Counted from the stretch's first letter, positions 1 to 8,169 are shown. The stretch: DNA of 64,000 bases from Ruminococcus flavefaciens (GCA_002371825.1 DFHF01000009.1:24127-88126), one strand, 5' to 3'. Notes: generated from the sequence alone by a model not told the origin. Program-made: numbers and translations.

Positions 1-113
1 AAACAGTCCGGTGGACTGTTTTGAAAGAGGGGACGCCTTGTAAGAGAAGGCGTCCCCTGCTTGCCGTACCCGATGTCTTGTCTCAGGCTGCTTGCCAGCC
101 TGACGAAGTTTCT
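1..113. repeat. Three consecutive perfect hairpins
   Basis: Three perfect inverted repeats lie back to back: a 9-bp stem at 1-21 (AAACAGTCC / GGACTGTTT), an 11-bp stem at 29-57 (GGGGACGCCTT / AAGGCGTCCCC) and an 8-bp stem at 83-103 (TCAGGCTG / CAGCCTGA). The first is followed by a short T run and could end a gene lying before the window. No open frame of note is present here. The role of the cluster as a whole is unknown. Confidence 0.6.
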
Positions 114-140
114 TGCCGCCTTCGGCATTTTATATTTTTT
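114..140 (+). terminator. Weak terminator or attenuator before phnW
   Basis: A 5-bp stem (TGCCG / CGGCA, 114-127) with a 4-nt loop is followed by a T-rich run (128-140), only about 18 bp before the phnW start. It could be a weak intrinsic terminator or attenuator. I see no clear promoter between it and phnW, so the cluster may be read from upstream through this site. Confidence 0.4.
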
Positions 141-157
141 AAAAGGAAGTAACTATA

Positions 158-1288
158 ATGGAAATCAAAAGAAATATTCTTTTAAATCCCGGCCCCTCAA
201 CTACTACTGACACCGTCAAAATGGCTCAGGTAGTACCGGATATCTGCCCCCGTGAAAAAGATTTCGGCGGTCTTATGAAGGGTCTCCGTGAGGATCTGGT
301 AAAGATAGTCCACGGCGACCTCAGCAAGTATACCTCAGTCCTCTTCTGCGGCTCAGGCACTATCAACATCGATGTGTGCATAAACTCTCTCGTCCCTGAA
401 GGCGGAAAGGTACTCGTTATCAACAACGGTGCCTACAGCACAAGAGCTGTGGAGATATGCCAGTACTACGGACTTCCCCACATCGACCTGAAATTCCCCG
501 TTGACCAGCTCCCGGACCTTGCTGTTGTTGAGAAAACTCTCAAGGAGAACCCGGATATCGCTCTGGTACACACTACCCACAATGAGACCGGTACAGGCAT
601 ACTCAACCCCATCCGTGAGATAGGCGCTCTTGCTCACAAGTACGGAGCTGTTTTCACTGTTGACACCACCTCTACCCTTGCTATGCGTCCTATAGACATC
701 GAGAAGGACAATATCGACTTCTGCATGGCATCTGCTCAGAAGGGGCTCATGGCATTCACAGGTCTCTCCTTCATTATCGGAAATACAGAGATAATCAAGA
801 AGTCTGCTTCCTACCTGAAGCGCTCATATTACTGCAATCTTTTCCTCCAGTATGACTTCTTCGAGAAGACCGGAGAGATGCACTTTACTCCACCTGTACA
901 GACTATCTACTCCACAATACAGGCTCTAAAGGAGTACTGGGCAGAGGGCGAAGAGGCTAAGTGGGCAAGACATACCAGAGTTTTCAACGCTATCAACAAG
1001 GGTCTTGACGAATTGGGCTTCCGTCAGGTAATAAAGCCTGAGTGGAGAGCAGGTCTTGTATCCTCAGCAATTTATCCGGATGATGAAAACTGGAGCTTTG
1101 AAAAGGTGCATGACTACTGCTATGACCGTGGATTCACAATTTATCCCGGAAAAATATCCACCACCAACACCTTCCGTCTCTGCGCTCTGGGTGCTATAGA
1201 CGAGGCCGACATCGTGGATTTCTTCAAGGTATTCCGTGAAGCACTTGAAGCTACCGGTGTGGCTGTCCCAGTAAAATATAAGGACTGA
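158..1288 (+). CDS. phnW: 2-aminoethylphosphonate-pyruvate transaminase
   Basis: A 376-residue fold-type I PLP aminotransferase that interconverts phosphonoacetaldehyde and 2-aminoethylphosphonate (AEP) using alanine/pyruvate. The N-terminal LNPGPS motif (residues 9-14), the SGTIN substrate loop near 66, the PLP-nitrogen aspartate in VDTTST (D169) and the Schiff-base lysine in SAQKG (K195) all fit the PhnW family, and the length is typical. The start is preceded by AAGGAAG. The next gene begins 4 bp after the stop. PhnW is degradative in many bacteria, but here it sits with a nucleotidyltransferase and a phosphonopyruvate decarboxylase, which points to AEP synthesis. The biosynthetic direction is inferred from context. 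Confidence 0.92.
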   Translation: MEIKRNILLNPGPSTTTDTVKMAQVVPDICPREKDFGGLMKGLREDLVKIVHGDLSKYTSVLFCGSGTINIDVCINSLVPEGGKVLVINNGAYSTRAVEICQYYGLPHIDLKFPVDQLPDLAVVEKTLKENPDIALVHTTHNETGTGILNPIREIGALAHKYGAVFTVDTTSTLAMRPIDIEKDNIDFCMASAQKGLMAFTGLSFIIGNTEIIKKSASYLKRSYYCNLFLQYDFFEKTGEMHFTPPVQTIYSTIQALKEYWAEGEEAKWARHTRVFNAINKGLDELGFRQVIKPEWRAGLVSSAIYPDDENWSFEKVHDYCYDRGFTIYPGKISTTNTFRLCALGAIDEADIVDFFKVFREALEATGVAVPVKYKD

Positions 1289-1292
1289 TAAT

Positions 1293-2003
1293 ATGGAAAA
1301 TGCAATAATAATGGCCTCCGGAATGGGCACCCGTATGCGCCCTCTCACAGAGACCACCCCAAAGCCGCTTATAAAAGTCCTGGGCAGACCTATGATAGAA
1401 ACTGTCATTGACGGACTTGAAAAGCGTGGTGTGGATAATATCTTTGTAGTAGTCGGTTATCTGGGAGACCAGTTCGGCTACCTCACTGAAAAATATCCCA
1501 ATGTTGAAATAATAAGAAACAGCGTTTTTGAGACTGTAAACAATATCTCATCGGTCTACTTCGCAAGGGAAGTCCTCAGAAAGGGCGACTGCTTTATCTG
1601 TGAAGCCGACCTCTATGCAGCTGACGAAGACCTGTTCTGCGGAGCTCCCGACCATTCCTGCTACTATGGAAAAATGGTGGAGGGACACTCCGATGACTGG
1701 GTATTCGACCTGAACGATGAAGGCTATATAACCCGTGTGGGAAAAGTCGGTGACGACCGCTACAATATGACAGGAGTTGCCTTCTTCAAGGCAGCCGATG
1801 CTGCTGTTCTCGCTGATGCTATAGAGGAGACCTACGGCTCAGAAGGCTACGAGGAACTCTTCTGGGACGATGTTGTTGACCGTAATCTCCATAAGCTCCG
1901 CCTGAGAGTTCATCCTGTTGCTCACGAAAGCATAGTTGAGATAGATACTCCCCAGGAGCTGGAAGAAGTAAATAAATTATTCGGAGGAAAAAATGAAAGC
2001 TGA
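1293..2003 (+). CDS. pntC: AEP/phosphocholine-type cytidylyltransferase (PntC/LicC-like)
   Basis: A 236-residue nucleotidyltransferase with the family signature at residues 9-26 (G-x-G-T-R-x-R-P-L-T, then P-K), including R14 and K24. The length and the conserved E-x-D-L near residues 105-108 resemble LicC (CTP:phosphocholine cytidylyltransferase) and PntC (CTP:AEP cytidylyltransferase). Its position between phnW and phosphonopyruvate decarboxylase, with a 4-bp gap upstream and an 11-bp overlap downstream, makes AEP the likely substrate, giving CMP-AEP for transfer to a glycan or lipid. PntC is often fused to PEP mutase, but here it stands alone. Phosphocholine or a sugar phosphate cannot be excluded from sequence alone. 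Confidence 0.78.
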   Translation: MENAIIMASGMGTRMRPLTETTPKPLIKVLGRPMIETVIDGLEKRGVDNIFVVVGYLGDQFGYLTEKYPNVEIIRNSVFETVNNISSVYFAREVLRKGDCFICEADLYAADEDLFCGAPDHSCYYGKMVEGHSDDWVFDLNDEGYITRVGKVGDDRYNMTGVAFFKAADAAVLADAIEETYGSEGYEELFWDDVVDRNLHKLRLRVHPVAHESIVEIDTPQELEEVNKLFGGKNES

Positions 2004-3111
2004 GACCTTAATGAAAATAACCGGCGCTGATTTCTATACCGGTGTCCCGGATTCACAGCTCAAAGCGCTCTGCAACTGCCTGATGAACACCTACGGCATT
2101 GACAAGAAGCATCATATCATTGCCGCAAATGAGGGAAACTGCACAGCTCTTGCTGCCGGATATCACCTTGCAACAGGCAGGGTGCCTGTAGTATATATGC
2201 AGAATTCCGGCGAGGGAAACATCATAAACCCCGTAGCCTCACTGCTCAACGATAAGGTTTACGCTATCCCCATGATATTCGTTATCGGCTGGAGAGGCGA
2301 GCCCGGCATACACGATGAGCCGCAGCATATCTATCAGGGCGAAGTCACCGTAAAGCTTATGGAGGATATGGACATCCGTACCTTCATTATCGGCAAGGAT
2401 ACCACTGACGAAGAGGTATCCGCCGCTATGGAGGACTTCCGCAAGCTCCTCTCACAGGGCAAGCAGGTAGCATTCATCGTCCGCAAGGGCGCTCTTAAAT
2501 ATGATGAGCCGGTGGAGTACAAAAACGATAACACAATGCTCCGTGAGGAGATAATCCAGCATATTGCCGATGCTGCCGGGGAAGACCCCATAGTCTCCAC
2601 TACCGGAAAGGCAAGCCGTGAACTCTTTGAGACCCGTACTGCCAGAGCTCAGAGCCACAAGTATGATTTTCTCACTGTCGGCTCTATGGGACACAGCTCC
2701 TCTATCGCTCTCGGAGTTGCCTTGAATAAGCCGGATAAGCGCATCTGGTGTGTCGACGGAGATGGTGCTGTCCTTATGCACATGGGCTCTATGGCAGTCC
2801 TTGGTGCAAATGCTCCTGAGAATCTCATACACATAGTTATCAACAACGGAGCTCACGAGACCGTCGGAGGTATGCCTACTGTTGCCTCAAAGCTTGACCT
2901 GGTATCAATAGCAAAGGCCTGCGGATATCCCAATGCCGTTTCTGTTGACAGCTTTGAAGCTCTTGATAGGGAGCTTGAAGCTGCTAAATCAAGACACCAG
3001 CTCTCCCTTATCGAGGTAAAGTGCTCAATAGGCGCAAGAGATGACCTTGGCCGTCCGACCACTACTGCTCTTGAAAACAAAGAGAACTTCATGAAGTTCC
3101 TTGCAGAATGA
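1993..3111 (+). CDS. aepY: Phosphonopyruvate decarboxylase
   Basis: A 372-residue thiamine-diphosphate enzyme that decarboxylates phosphonopyruvate to phosphonoacetaldehyde, the step that makes phosphonate synthesis irreversible. The N-terminal pyrimidine domain has G-V-P-D-S (17-21) and the activating glutamate in A-N-E-G-N (E47). The C-terminal PP domain has the G-D-G...N-N thiamine/magnesium motif (about 255-286). It overlaps the preceding gene by 11 bp, so the two are probably translationally coupled. It is followed by a strong terminator at 3118-3146. Phosphoenolpyruvate mutase, which supplies the substrate, is not in the window and may lie just before it. Family assignment is firm; sulfopyruvate decarboxylase is a relative but does not fit the context. 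Confidence 0.9.
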   Translation: MKAETLMKITGADFYTGVPDSQLKALCNCLMNTYGIDKKHHIIAANEGNCTALAAGYHLATGRVPVVYMQNSGEGNIINPVASLLNDKVYAIPMIFVIGWRGEPGIHDEPQHIYQGEVTVKLMEDMDIRTFIIGKDTTDEEVSAAMEDFRKLLSQGKQVAFIVRKGALKYDEPVEYKNDNTMLREEIIQHIADAAGEDPIVSTTGKASRELFETRTARAQSHKYDFLTVGSMGHSSSIALGVALNKPDKRIWCVDGDGAVLMHMGSMAVLGANAPENLIHIVINNGAHETVGGMPTVASKLDLVSIAKACGYPNAVSVDSFEALDRELEAAKSRHQLSLIEVKCSIGARDDLGRPTTTALENKENFMKFLAE

Positions 3112-3117
3112 TAATTT

Positions 3118-3146
3118 CCGGAGGCCGCCGGCGGTCTCCGGTTTTT
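3118..3146 (+). terminator. Intrinsic terminator after the phosphonate operon
   Basis: A GC-rich hairpin of about 11-12 bp (CCGGAGGCCGCC / GGCGGTCTCCGG, with one mismatch) at 3118-3141 is followed by TTTTT. It begins 7 bp after the stop of the decarboxylase gene. Confidence 0.88.
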
Positions 3147-3150
3147 CAAT

Positions 3151-3192
3151 AAAAAACAGCGCACAAAGACATATTTCTTCGTGCGCTGTTTT
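3151..3192 (-). terminator. Terminator for the M23 peptidase gene (bidirectional)
   Basis: A 12-bp stem (AAAACAGCGCAC / GTGCGCTGTTTT) with a 16-nt loop and T runs on both sides. On the minus strand it directly follows the stop of the M23 gene. It can also act as a backup terminator for the converging phosphonate operon. Confidence 0.85.
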
Positions 3193-3193
3193 A

Positions 3194-4981
3194 TTATTCA
3201 TCTTCCTCGTCCTCAGACTCATCATCAGAGTCATCGTCTTCGGCATCCTTCATATTGTCAAGATAGAAGGAATCCATAGTATTGAGGTAGATCTCAGGAT
3301 CCTTGCAGACATTCATATATCTTACCTCAAAATGGCAGTGGTCACCGGTCGAATGTCCGGTGGTGCCGACTTCACCGATAAGCTGTCCTCGTTTTACAGG
3401 CTGATCCACTATTGCGTGTACTACGCTCATATGTGCATAGACCGTCTGATAGCCGTTAAGGTGATCTATCTGAACGAAATATCCGTATCCGCCTGGATTC
3501 CAGCCTGCCGCAACGACTACTCCGTCAGCAGCAGCATATATCTCCGTTCCTTCAGGAGCAGCAATATCGAATCCCTTATGATTTCTGTCGCTTCCGAAGG
3601 GATCGCTTATCCAGCCTCCGTCAACAGGCCATGAGAACTCTCCGGAACCTGTCAGTACTCTTACACCGGGATCAGGTCTTGCGGCATATGTTCCTATGCC
3701 CACCTGTTCAACTACCGGCTGTTTGGTGATGAAAGACTTTACAGTCTTTCGTGAACGTTCGATGCCGTCAACATAGGTCACCTCAATATCGCTTCTGCGC
3801 TCGCCCTTCTCGCCTTTTACGAGTACTGAACGCATACCGACATTAAGGGAAGAGGTCTCCATTTCAACAGTCTCATAATCAAGCAGGGAAAGTGTCTCAT
3901 ACTCCTTGACATACTGTATCGGGAGAAAGCTTTCGGTCTCGATAACATTTATCATCTGACCGCCCTTTATTTTCTTGCCGAGCTTTGGATTGAGCTCCTC
4001 GAACTTATCCAGATCCATATTGTACTTCTGGGCAATAGTTACGGCAGTATCTCCGGTCTGGGCGACATAAACGCCTTTTTTCTCCGTAGATGATGTCAGC
4101 AGTTTTATGGTATCATCCTGGTCCATAACGCTGTCTGCCAGATAAATGCCTTTGGTATAATCAACACTGTTCTTATAAGAAATATCCTTGACGCTTCCGT
4201 CCACATGATAATTCATCAGGCGGTCATTAAGAGCGTCCTGAACAGCATCCTTATCTTCAACAGCACCTATGAACTTACCGTCAATATAGATGCCGTATGC
4301 CTCTTTAAGCTCCTCATCTGAAGCTGCAAGCATCTCATTGGCAAGCTGATCCTTGGTGAGCAGCCTGTCGCTGTCAGACACAACTTTAAGTGAGAAGTTT
4401 GCTGAGAGATCAAGTGCCTTATCATCCGAGAGGTAGGATATTCTCTGCTGTACCTCACGCTCAGCCTCTTCAAAATCAGACTCAGCGCTGATAATGCCTA
4501 TCTCCTTGCCGTTGAACTCAACAGCTATTCCGTATTCCTTATTTGAACCAAGTCTTATTATTCCCACAAGGAAGGCTATTGAAAGTATGGGCAGCATATA
4601 GTTGAAGGCAGTGTAGAGGATACCGTCCTCACCGAAGAGGAAGGAGCCTCCGAACTTTGCCACTGATCCGATATATTCCTTCCTGCCCTTTTTCTTAGCT
4701 TTTCTGGTCTCTTTCTGCAGTTCCTTGTTGCGTTCGATACGGTTCCTTATGGACTCCGTAAAGCCTCTGAACACCCAGCGGAATCCACGGAAAATATCCA
4801 CAGCAAGGCTGAACAGCTCTCTGAGTATGAGCTTTATGCCCGTTATTACTGCCATAAGAGCCGTGACAAGCACCTTTACAGTACACAGGCCGAATCTTGC
4901 AAAAAGATCGGTCAAACCTTTTCCGGCAGACCTGAAAAGCCCCTTTTCCGAAACGTCTTCGTTATGACGTTCCTGAGACAT
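3194..4981 (-). CDS. LysM/G5 M23-family murein endopeptidase
   Basis: A 595-residue membrane-anchored peptidoglycan hydrolase. A basic, amphipathic N-terminus is followed by a transmembrane segment (about 126-144). Then come a long extracytoplasmic region with repeated I-D-G-K-type segments, a LysM peptidoglycan-binding module (303-348), a G5 domain (about 358-434) and a C-terminal M23 metallopeptidase (464-560). Zinc ligands are visible: H468 and D472 in H-K-G-F-D, and H548/H550 in D-H-C-H. H517 is the active-site histidine. The extreme C-terminus is almost entirely Asp/Glu (about 579-595). It probably remodels cell wall during growth or division. The ATG follows AAAGGAG. The N-terminal 120 residues are unusually long for the family. 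Confidence 0.9.
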   Translation of the reverse strand: MSQERHNEDVSEKGLFRSAGKGLTDLFARFGLCTVKVLVTALMAVITGIKLILRELFSLAVDIFRGFRWVFRGFTESIRNRIERNKELQKETRKAKKKGRKEYIGSVAKFGGSFLFGEDGILYTAFNYMLPILSIAFLVGIIRLGSNKEYGIAVEFNGKEIGIISAESDFEEAEREVQQRISYLSDDKALDLSANFSLKVVSDSDRLLTKDQLANEMLAASDEELKEAYGIYIDGKFIGAVEDKDAVQDALNDRLMNYHVDGSVKDISYKNSVDYTKGIYLADSVMDQDDTIKLLTSSTEKKGVYVAQTGDTAVTIAQKYNMDLDKFEELNPKLGKKIKGGQMINVIETESFLPIQYVKEYETLSLLDYETVEMETSSLNVGMRSVLVKGEKGERRSDIEVTYVDGIERSRKTVKSFITKQPVVEQVGIGTYAARPDPGVRVLTGSGEFSWPVDGGWISDPFGSDRNHKGFDIAAPEGTEIYAAADGVVVAAGWNPGGYGYFVQIDHLNGYQTVYAHMSVVHAIVDQPVKRGQLIGEVGTTGHSTGDHCHFEVRYMNVCKDPEIYLNTMDSFYLDNMKDAEDDDSDDESEDEEDE

Positions 4982-5054
4982 GACAACAGCTCCTTTCCTT
5001 CTTCAGGCAGCACCCTGCGGCAGTGCCTTTATTACAAAACAGTTACATTGTAAT

Positions 5055-5082
5055 ATTATAACAGTGCTGCGTGAAAATACAA
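5055..5082 (-). promoter_or_regulatory. Promoter of the M23 gene
   Basis: On the minus strand, TTGTAT (5077-5082) and TATAAT (5055-5060) are separated by 16 bp. Just downstream, a short palindrome TTACA-T-TGTAA (5043-5053) sits over the likely transcription start and could be an operator. The leader to the ATG at 4981 is about 65 nt. Confidence 0.6.
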
Positions 5083-5149
5083 CGAAAAAAATGCCGATTT
5101 TTGTAAATGCCGGATTTTTTTGTATAAATGCACAAACTCAGATGATATA

Positions 5150-5623
5150 TTACTTGCCAAAATGGTAAGAATATTCAAGCATCTCAGGAGTGTAGCCCTC
5201 AAGCTTTTCAAGGAGAGGAAGAACATCCTTCTTGGCAGACTCGAGATCGTGCTCAAGATAATTTCCGCACTCAACTGCTGTGCAGCCCGGTATCTCGTCA
5301 TTATAATCAGCTATAAAGCGGTAAGCATCCTTTACGAGCCGGATAGCGTCACTGCCGGACATTGAATCCCTTGTTATAAGGTAAAATCCTGTACGGCATC
5401 CCATAGGTCCTACATAGATTATGTCCTTGCCGAAAGCAGAGTTTCTTGCATATGTTGCAAAGAGGTGCTCTATTGTGTGAAGAGACGGATTTGAAACATA
5501 AACTCCGCCGTTAGGCTTTACCATTCTTACGTCATAGGTTACGATATCTCCATCGATGCGTGATATGTACATTCCCACGCCGAATTTTGTGTGATCCACC
5601 TGAAAGCTTGCTATTTTTTCCAT
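5150..5623 (-). CDS. luxS: S-ribosylhomocysteine lyase LuxS
   Basis: A 157-residue LuxS that cleaves S-ribosylhomocysteine to homocysteine and DPD, the precursor of autoinducer-2. Zinc ligands H49 and H53 (H-T-I-E-H) and C119 (E-C-G-N-Y) are present, as is the catalytic cysteine C76 (G-C-R-T-G-F). The length is exactly that of the family. The start has GGAGG 9 bp upstream. It is the last gene of a probable minus-strand run with the RluA-type synthase 46 bp upstream. No convincing terminator is visible downstream. Homocysteine made here would feed MetH (19894-22272), completing the activated methyl cycle. Confidence 0.96.
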   Translation of the reverse strand: MEKIASFQVDHTKFGVGMYISRIDGDIVTYDVRMVKPNGGVYVSNPSLHTIEHLFATYARNSAFGKDIIYVGPMGCRTGFYLITRDSMSGSDAIRLVKDAYRFIADYNDEIPGCTAVECGNYLEHDLESAKKDVLPLLEKLEGYTPEMLEYSYHFGK

Positions 5624-5669
5624 AATTATTTCCTCCGTATTTTATATATTTTCAGCCGGTGCTGAGCAC

Positions 5670-6515
5670 TCAGCCAATAAGCGAGATTATTTCCTGCGGC
5701 AATTCTGAACTGACTGTCACACTTTTGCCTGTAAGAGGCTCTGTGAAGGTAAGTCTGCCGCAGTGCAGAGCCTGTCTTGTGATATGCTCCAGGAAGCCGC
5801 CGTACATATCGTCCCCGGCAAGAGGATGACCTGTATAGGCAAAATGCACTCTTATCTGATGAGTACGGCCTGTCTCCAGCAGTATCTCTTCAAGGGAGTA
5901 CGAGCTGTTGCCTCCTATGCGCCGGAAATGAGTTACCGCAGGCTGGCCGTCATCACGGACGCAGCGCAGTATTATGGACTCCTGCTCCCTCGCAATCGGG
6001 GCATCTATAGTTCCGGATTCCTCAGTCACTCCCTGCACCGCAGCATAGTATACCTTATCTATACTGCCCTGCAGCAGCTTAGCTGCAAGAGCGTCTTTAG
6101 CAACGGCACAAAGTCCCGAAGTGTCCTTATCAAGGCGGTTTACCGGCCTGAATGTAAGATCTGGATATCTGGCAGCAAAGTAATTCCCAAGGGTATCTCC
6201 CTGATGCTTTATCGAGGGATGCACCGGCATTCCGGCCGGCTTATCAAATACCACGACACTGCCGCTCTCATAGGCAACAGGCACATTCAGTGACGGATTA
6301 GCCTCAAGAAGACTGGTATCCTCTAACCGGAGCACTATCTCGTCTCCGCCGCAGACCAGGTCCACGCTGCGGACGGTCTCTCCGTTTCTGGTGATACCGC
6401 CATCCTGCCGTTTGAGCTTTGTCAGCAGCCGCCGGGAAATGCCCTGCTGCTTCATCAGATAATTCTGGAGCTGGACCGGTTTTTCCGTATTTACTTTCAG
6501 CCTTATTTCCTTCAT
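5670..6515 (-). CDS. RluA-family RNA pseudouridine synthase
   Basis: A 281-residue pseudouridine synthase with an N-terminal S4-like RNA-binding region (about 12-62) and an RluA catalytic domain (about 80-265). The signature R-L-D-K-D-T-S-G contains the catalytic aspartate D129, and the late motif G-R-T-H-Q-I-R-V-H is also present. Its target, 23S rRNA or tRNA, cannot be assigned from the sequence. The ATG is preceded by AGAGGAAG at good spacing, so this start is well supported even though it lies inside the frame of the upstream membrane-protein gene (see 6304-7281). Confidence 0.92.
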   Translation of the reverse strand: MKEIRLKVNTEKPVQLQNYLMKQQGISRRLLTKLKRQDGGITRNGETVRSVDLVCGGDEIVLRLEDTSLLEANPSLNVPVAYESGSVVVFDKPAGMPVHPSIKHQGDTLGNYFAARYPDLTFRPVNRLDKDTSGLCAVAKDALAAKLLQGSIDKVYYAAVQGVTEESGTIDAPIAREQESIILRCVRDDGQPAVTHFRRIGGNSSYSLEEILLETGRTHQIRVHFAYTGHPLAGDDMYGGFLEHITRQALHCGRLTFTEPLTGKSVTVSSELPQEIISLIG

Positions 6516-7281
6516 TATATTCTTCCTCTTTCAGACTGATAGATATGCATAGCGCCCATGCCGCCCATATTCTGGTAAGGACAAAGGGCAGACTGATAAC
6601 TGCTGCTGACATTGGGAGATATGCTGCGGCAAGTTTCAGCAGCACAGTCCTTCTGCCGCTTGTTATCCTGAATGACCGGAAAGTCAGCCTTATCACGCTC
6701 ACCTCCGGACAGGCTGCCATAAGGAGAGGCAGGGCAGAGAGACTTATCCTCAGAGAAAGCCATACCCCTACGGATACAGCTGTCAGTACAAAAGCATGGA
6801 CAGTCAGGAAAAGCTCTCCTGCTGAATGTCCTGAAGCAAGCAGTCTATAGGCATTCCACCCGAAAAAAGCTGCCGGCAGCAATGCTGCTGTACCAAGAAG
6901 CTTTGTTATCAGAGCTGCCGTAACACTACGCCGGTAATTTCTCCGGCTGATAAGGACTTCTCCTATCGGCACCGTTTCACTGTCGGTACACAGCCCCATA
7001 AGTCTTGCAGCCGCCCCATAGGTCAGCGGAGGCACCAGTGTAAGTCTCAGAAGAAACGAAAGCAAAGCTACTGCCAGCTGGAGAGGCTCCTCACCGCTGA
7101 AAAGTGCTATAGGAGGCAGTTCTCCGAAATAGAGCAGCAGGCTGTAGACTGCTGCCTCGGCAAACCGGAAAAACAGCTCTCCTATCAGCGGCAGCATACA
7201 AATGCCCATTACTGCCATATTTCTGCCCTTCAGCATTTTCCTTACAAAGGGTATGAGCTCACATATCTTCAATCTCTGCAC
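6304..7281 (-). CDS. Polytopic membrane protein overlapping the RluA gene
   Basis: A 325-residue protein of unrecognised family. About the first 250 residues are rich in hydrophobic segments (near 25-50, 65-95, 120-150, 155-190 and 210-245), giving roughly five or six membrane passes. The last 70 residues (256-325) come from DNA that also encodes the start of the RluA-type protein in another frame. They are arginine-rich and look non-native. Either the overlap is real (212 bp) or a stop near the RluA start has been lost. The GTG at 7281 abuts its ribosome-binding sequence, so TTG at 7272 is an alternative with better spacing. No function is assigned. Confidence 0.6.
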   Translation of the reverse strand: MQRLKICELIPFVRKMLKGRNMAVMGICMLPLIGELFFRFAEAAVYSLLLYFGELPPIALFSGEEPLQLAVALLSFLLRLTLVPPLTYGAAARLMGLCTDSETVPIGEVLISRRNYRRSVTAALITKLLGTAALLPAAFFGWNAYRLLASGHSAGELFLTVHAFVLTAVSVGVWLSLRISLSALPLLMAACPEVSVIRLTFRSFRITSGRRTVLLKLAAAYLPMSAAVISLPFVLTRIWAAWALCISISLKEEEYNEGNKAESKYGKTGPAPELSDEAAGHFPAAADKAQTAGWRYHQKRRDRPQRGPGLRRRRDSAPVRGYQSS

Positions 7282-7323
7282 CTCTCTCTGTTTTTACAGA
7301 TATTGTGTGCAGAGAGCGGATAA

Positions 7324-7959
7324 TTATTCCTCGGGGTCAGGTATTTTGTCGTAGGGACAGTATCCCAGTATCTCAAAAGCCTGAGAATTCAGCCACATCT
7401 GGGCAGTTACGATGATGTCGAAGCCCTCTCCGAAATCAGCGTTGAGCTGTTTGGGATCGTACTTCGGCATTCCGAAGCAGCTGAGCATATTTGAAATGAC
7501 TCCCCCGTGAGTGATAAGCGCACAGTGAGTGTTGCCCTCATACATCATGTCAGTGATTATCTCATGCAGAGCCTTATATGTTCTTGCAGTCATTTCCTCA
7601 AGGCTCTCTCCCTGCGGGGGTCTCGTATCCTTGCCGCCTCTGAGCCAGGCCTTGTAATCGTCGTTTTCAAGGAGCTCATCCACTTTCTTGTTTTCAAAGA
7701 TACCAAGGTCAAGCTCTCTCAGGTCATCGACAACACAAAGGTCGGTATAGGGGAAGAGTATCTCTGCGGTCTCGGTGCATCTTCTCAGAGGTGAGGAGTA
7801 TACCTTATGTACCGCCGGATAGTCGAACTCATCCATTTTTGCAGCAAGCTCTGCGGCTCCCTTATCGGAAAGAGGCAGGTCAGTTTTGCCTATATATATA
7901 CCTTTTTCATTTGCTTCGGTGAGTCCGTGACGGATAATACTGATGCGGTAGCCCTTCAT
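7324..7959 (-). CDS. Histidine phosphatase family protein
   Basis: A 211-residue member of the phosphoglycerate-mutase/histidine phosphatase superfamily. The phosphorylated histidine is in I-I-R-H-G (H11), the second basic motif is S-S-P-L-R-R-C-T-E-T-A, and the second histidine is in I-T-H-G-G. The substrate cannot be told; cobalamin-pathway phosphatase, sugar phosphatase or PGM-like activity are all possible. The start at 7959 is chosen because AAAGGA lies 9 bp upstream. An in-frame ATG at 7995 has no ribosome binding site and abuts a TATAAT-like -10 element. It may head a run with the membrane protein, RluA and LuxS genes (42-bp gap to the next). Confidence 0.87.
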   Translation of the reverse strand: MKGYRISIIRHGLTEANEKGIYIGKTDLPLSDKGAAELAAKMDEFDYPAVHKVYSSPLRRCTETAEILFPYTDLCVVDDLRELDLGIFENKKVDELLENDDYKAWLRGGKDTRPPQGESLEEMTARTYKALHEIITDMMYEGNTHCALITHGGVISNMLSCFGMPKYDPKQLNADFGEGFDIIVTAQMWLNSQAFEILGYCPYDKIPDPEE

Positions 7960-8044
7960 TGAATCATTCCTTTCACTGAGCGTATATTTAATCATCTATT
8001 ATACATTATGCACAAAAATACTGCTCGTTTTTTTAATTCTTAGC

Positions 8045-8101
8045 AAATATGCCAAAATTTTATACTAAAATTTCGTCATTCTTTCATGCTCTGGCATATT
8101 T
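8045..8101. promoter_or_regulatory. Nested palindromes: putative operator of the XRE regulator
   Basis: Two inverted repeats lie one within the other. The outer arms are AAATATGCCA (8045-8054) and TGGCATATTT (8092-8101), a perfect 10-bp pair. Next to the left arm is the symmetric site AAATTTTA-TAC-TAAAATTT (8055-8073). The right outer arm overlaps the -35 box of the regulator gene, suggesting autoregulation and perhaps control of the divergent phosphatase gene. Binding is inferred. Confidence 0.5.
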
Positions 8102-8127
8102 ACAAATTATACATTTTGTATTATAAT
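8099..8127 (+). promoter_or_regulatory. Promoter of the XRE regulator
   Basis: TTTACA (8099-8104), a 17-bp spacer and TATAAT (8122-8127), about 43 bp before the ATG at 8170. The -35 overlaps the right arm of the outer palindrome. Confidence 0.72.
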
Positions 8128-8169
8128 AGATATAGTTTATTTTTTATTTCACTTCAGGAGGAGCTTATT

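Noticed and set aside
3101..3634. Plus-strand frame inside the M23 gene
   Set aside because: It overlaps two terminators and is antisense to a clear M23 catalytic domain.
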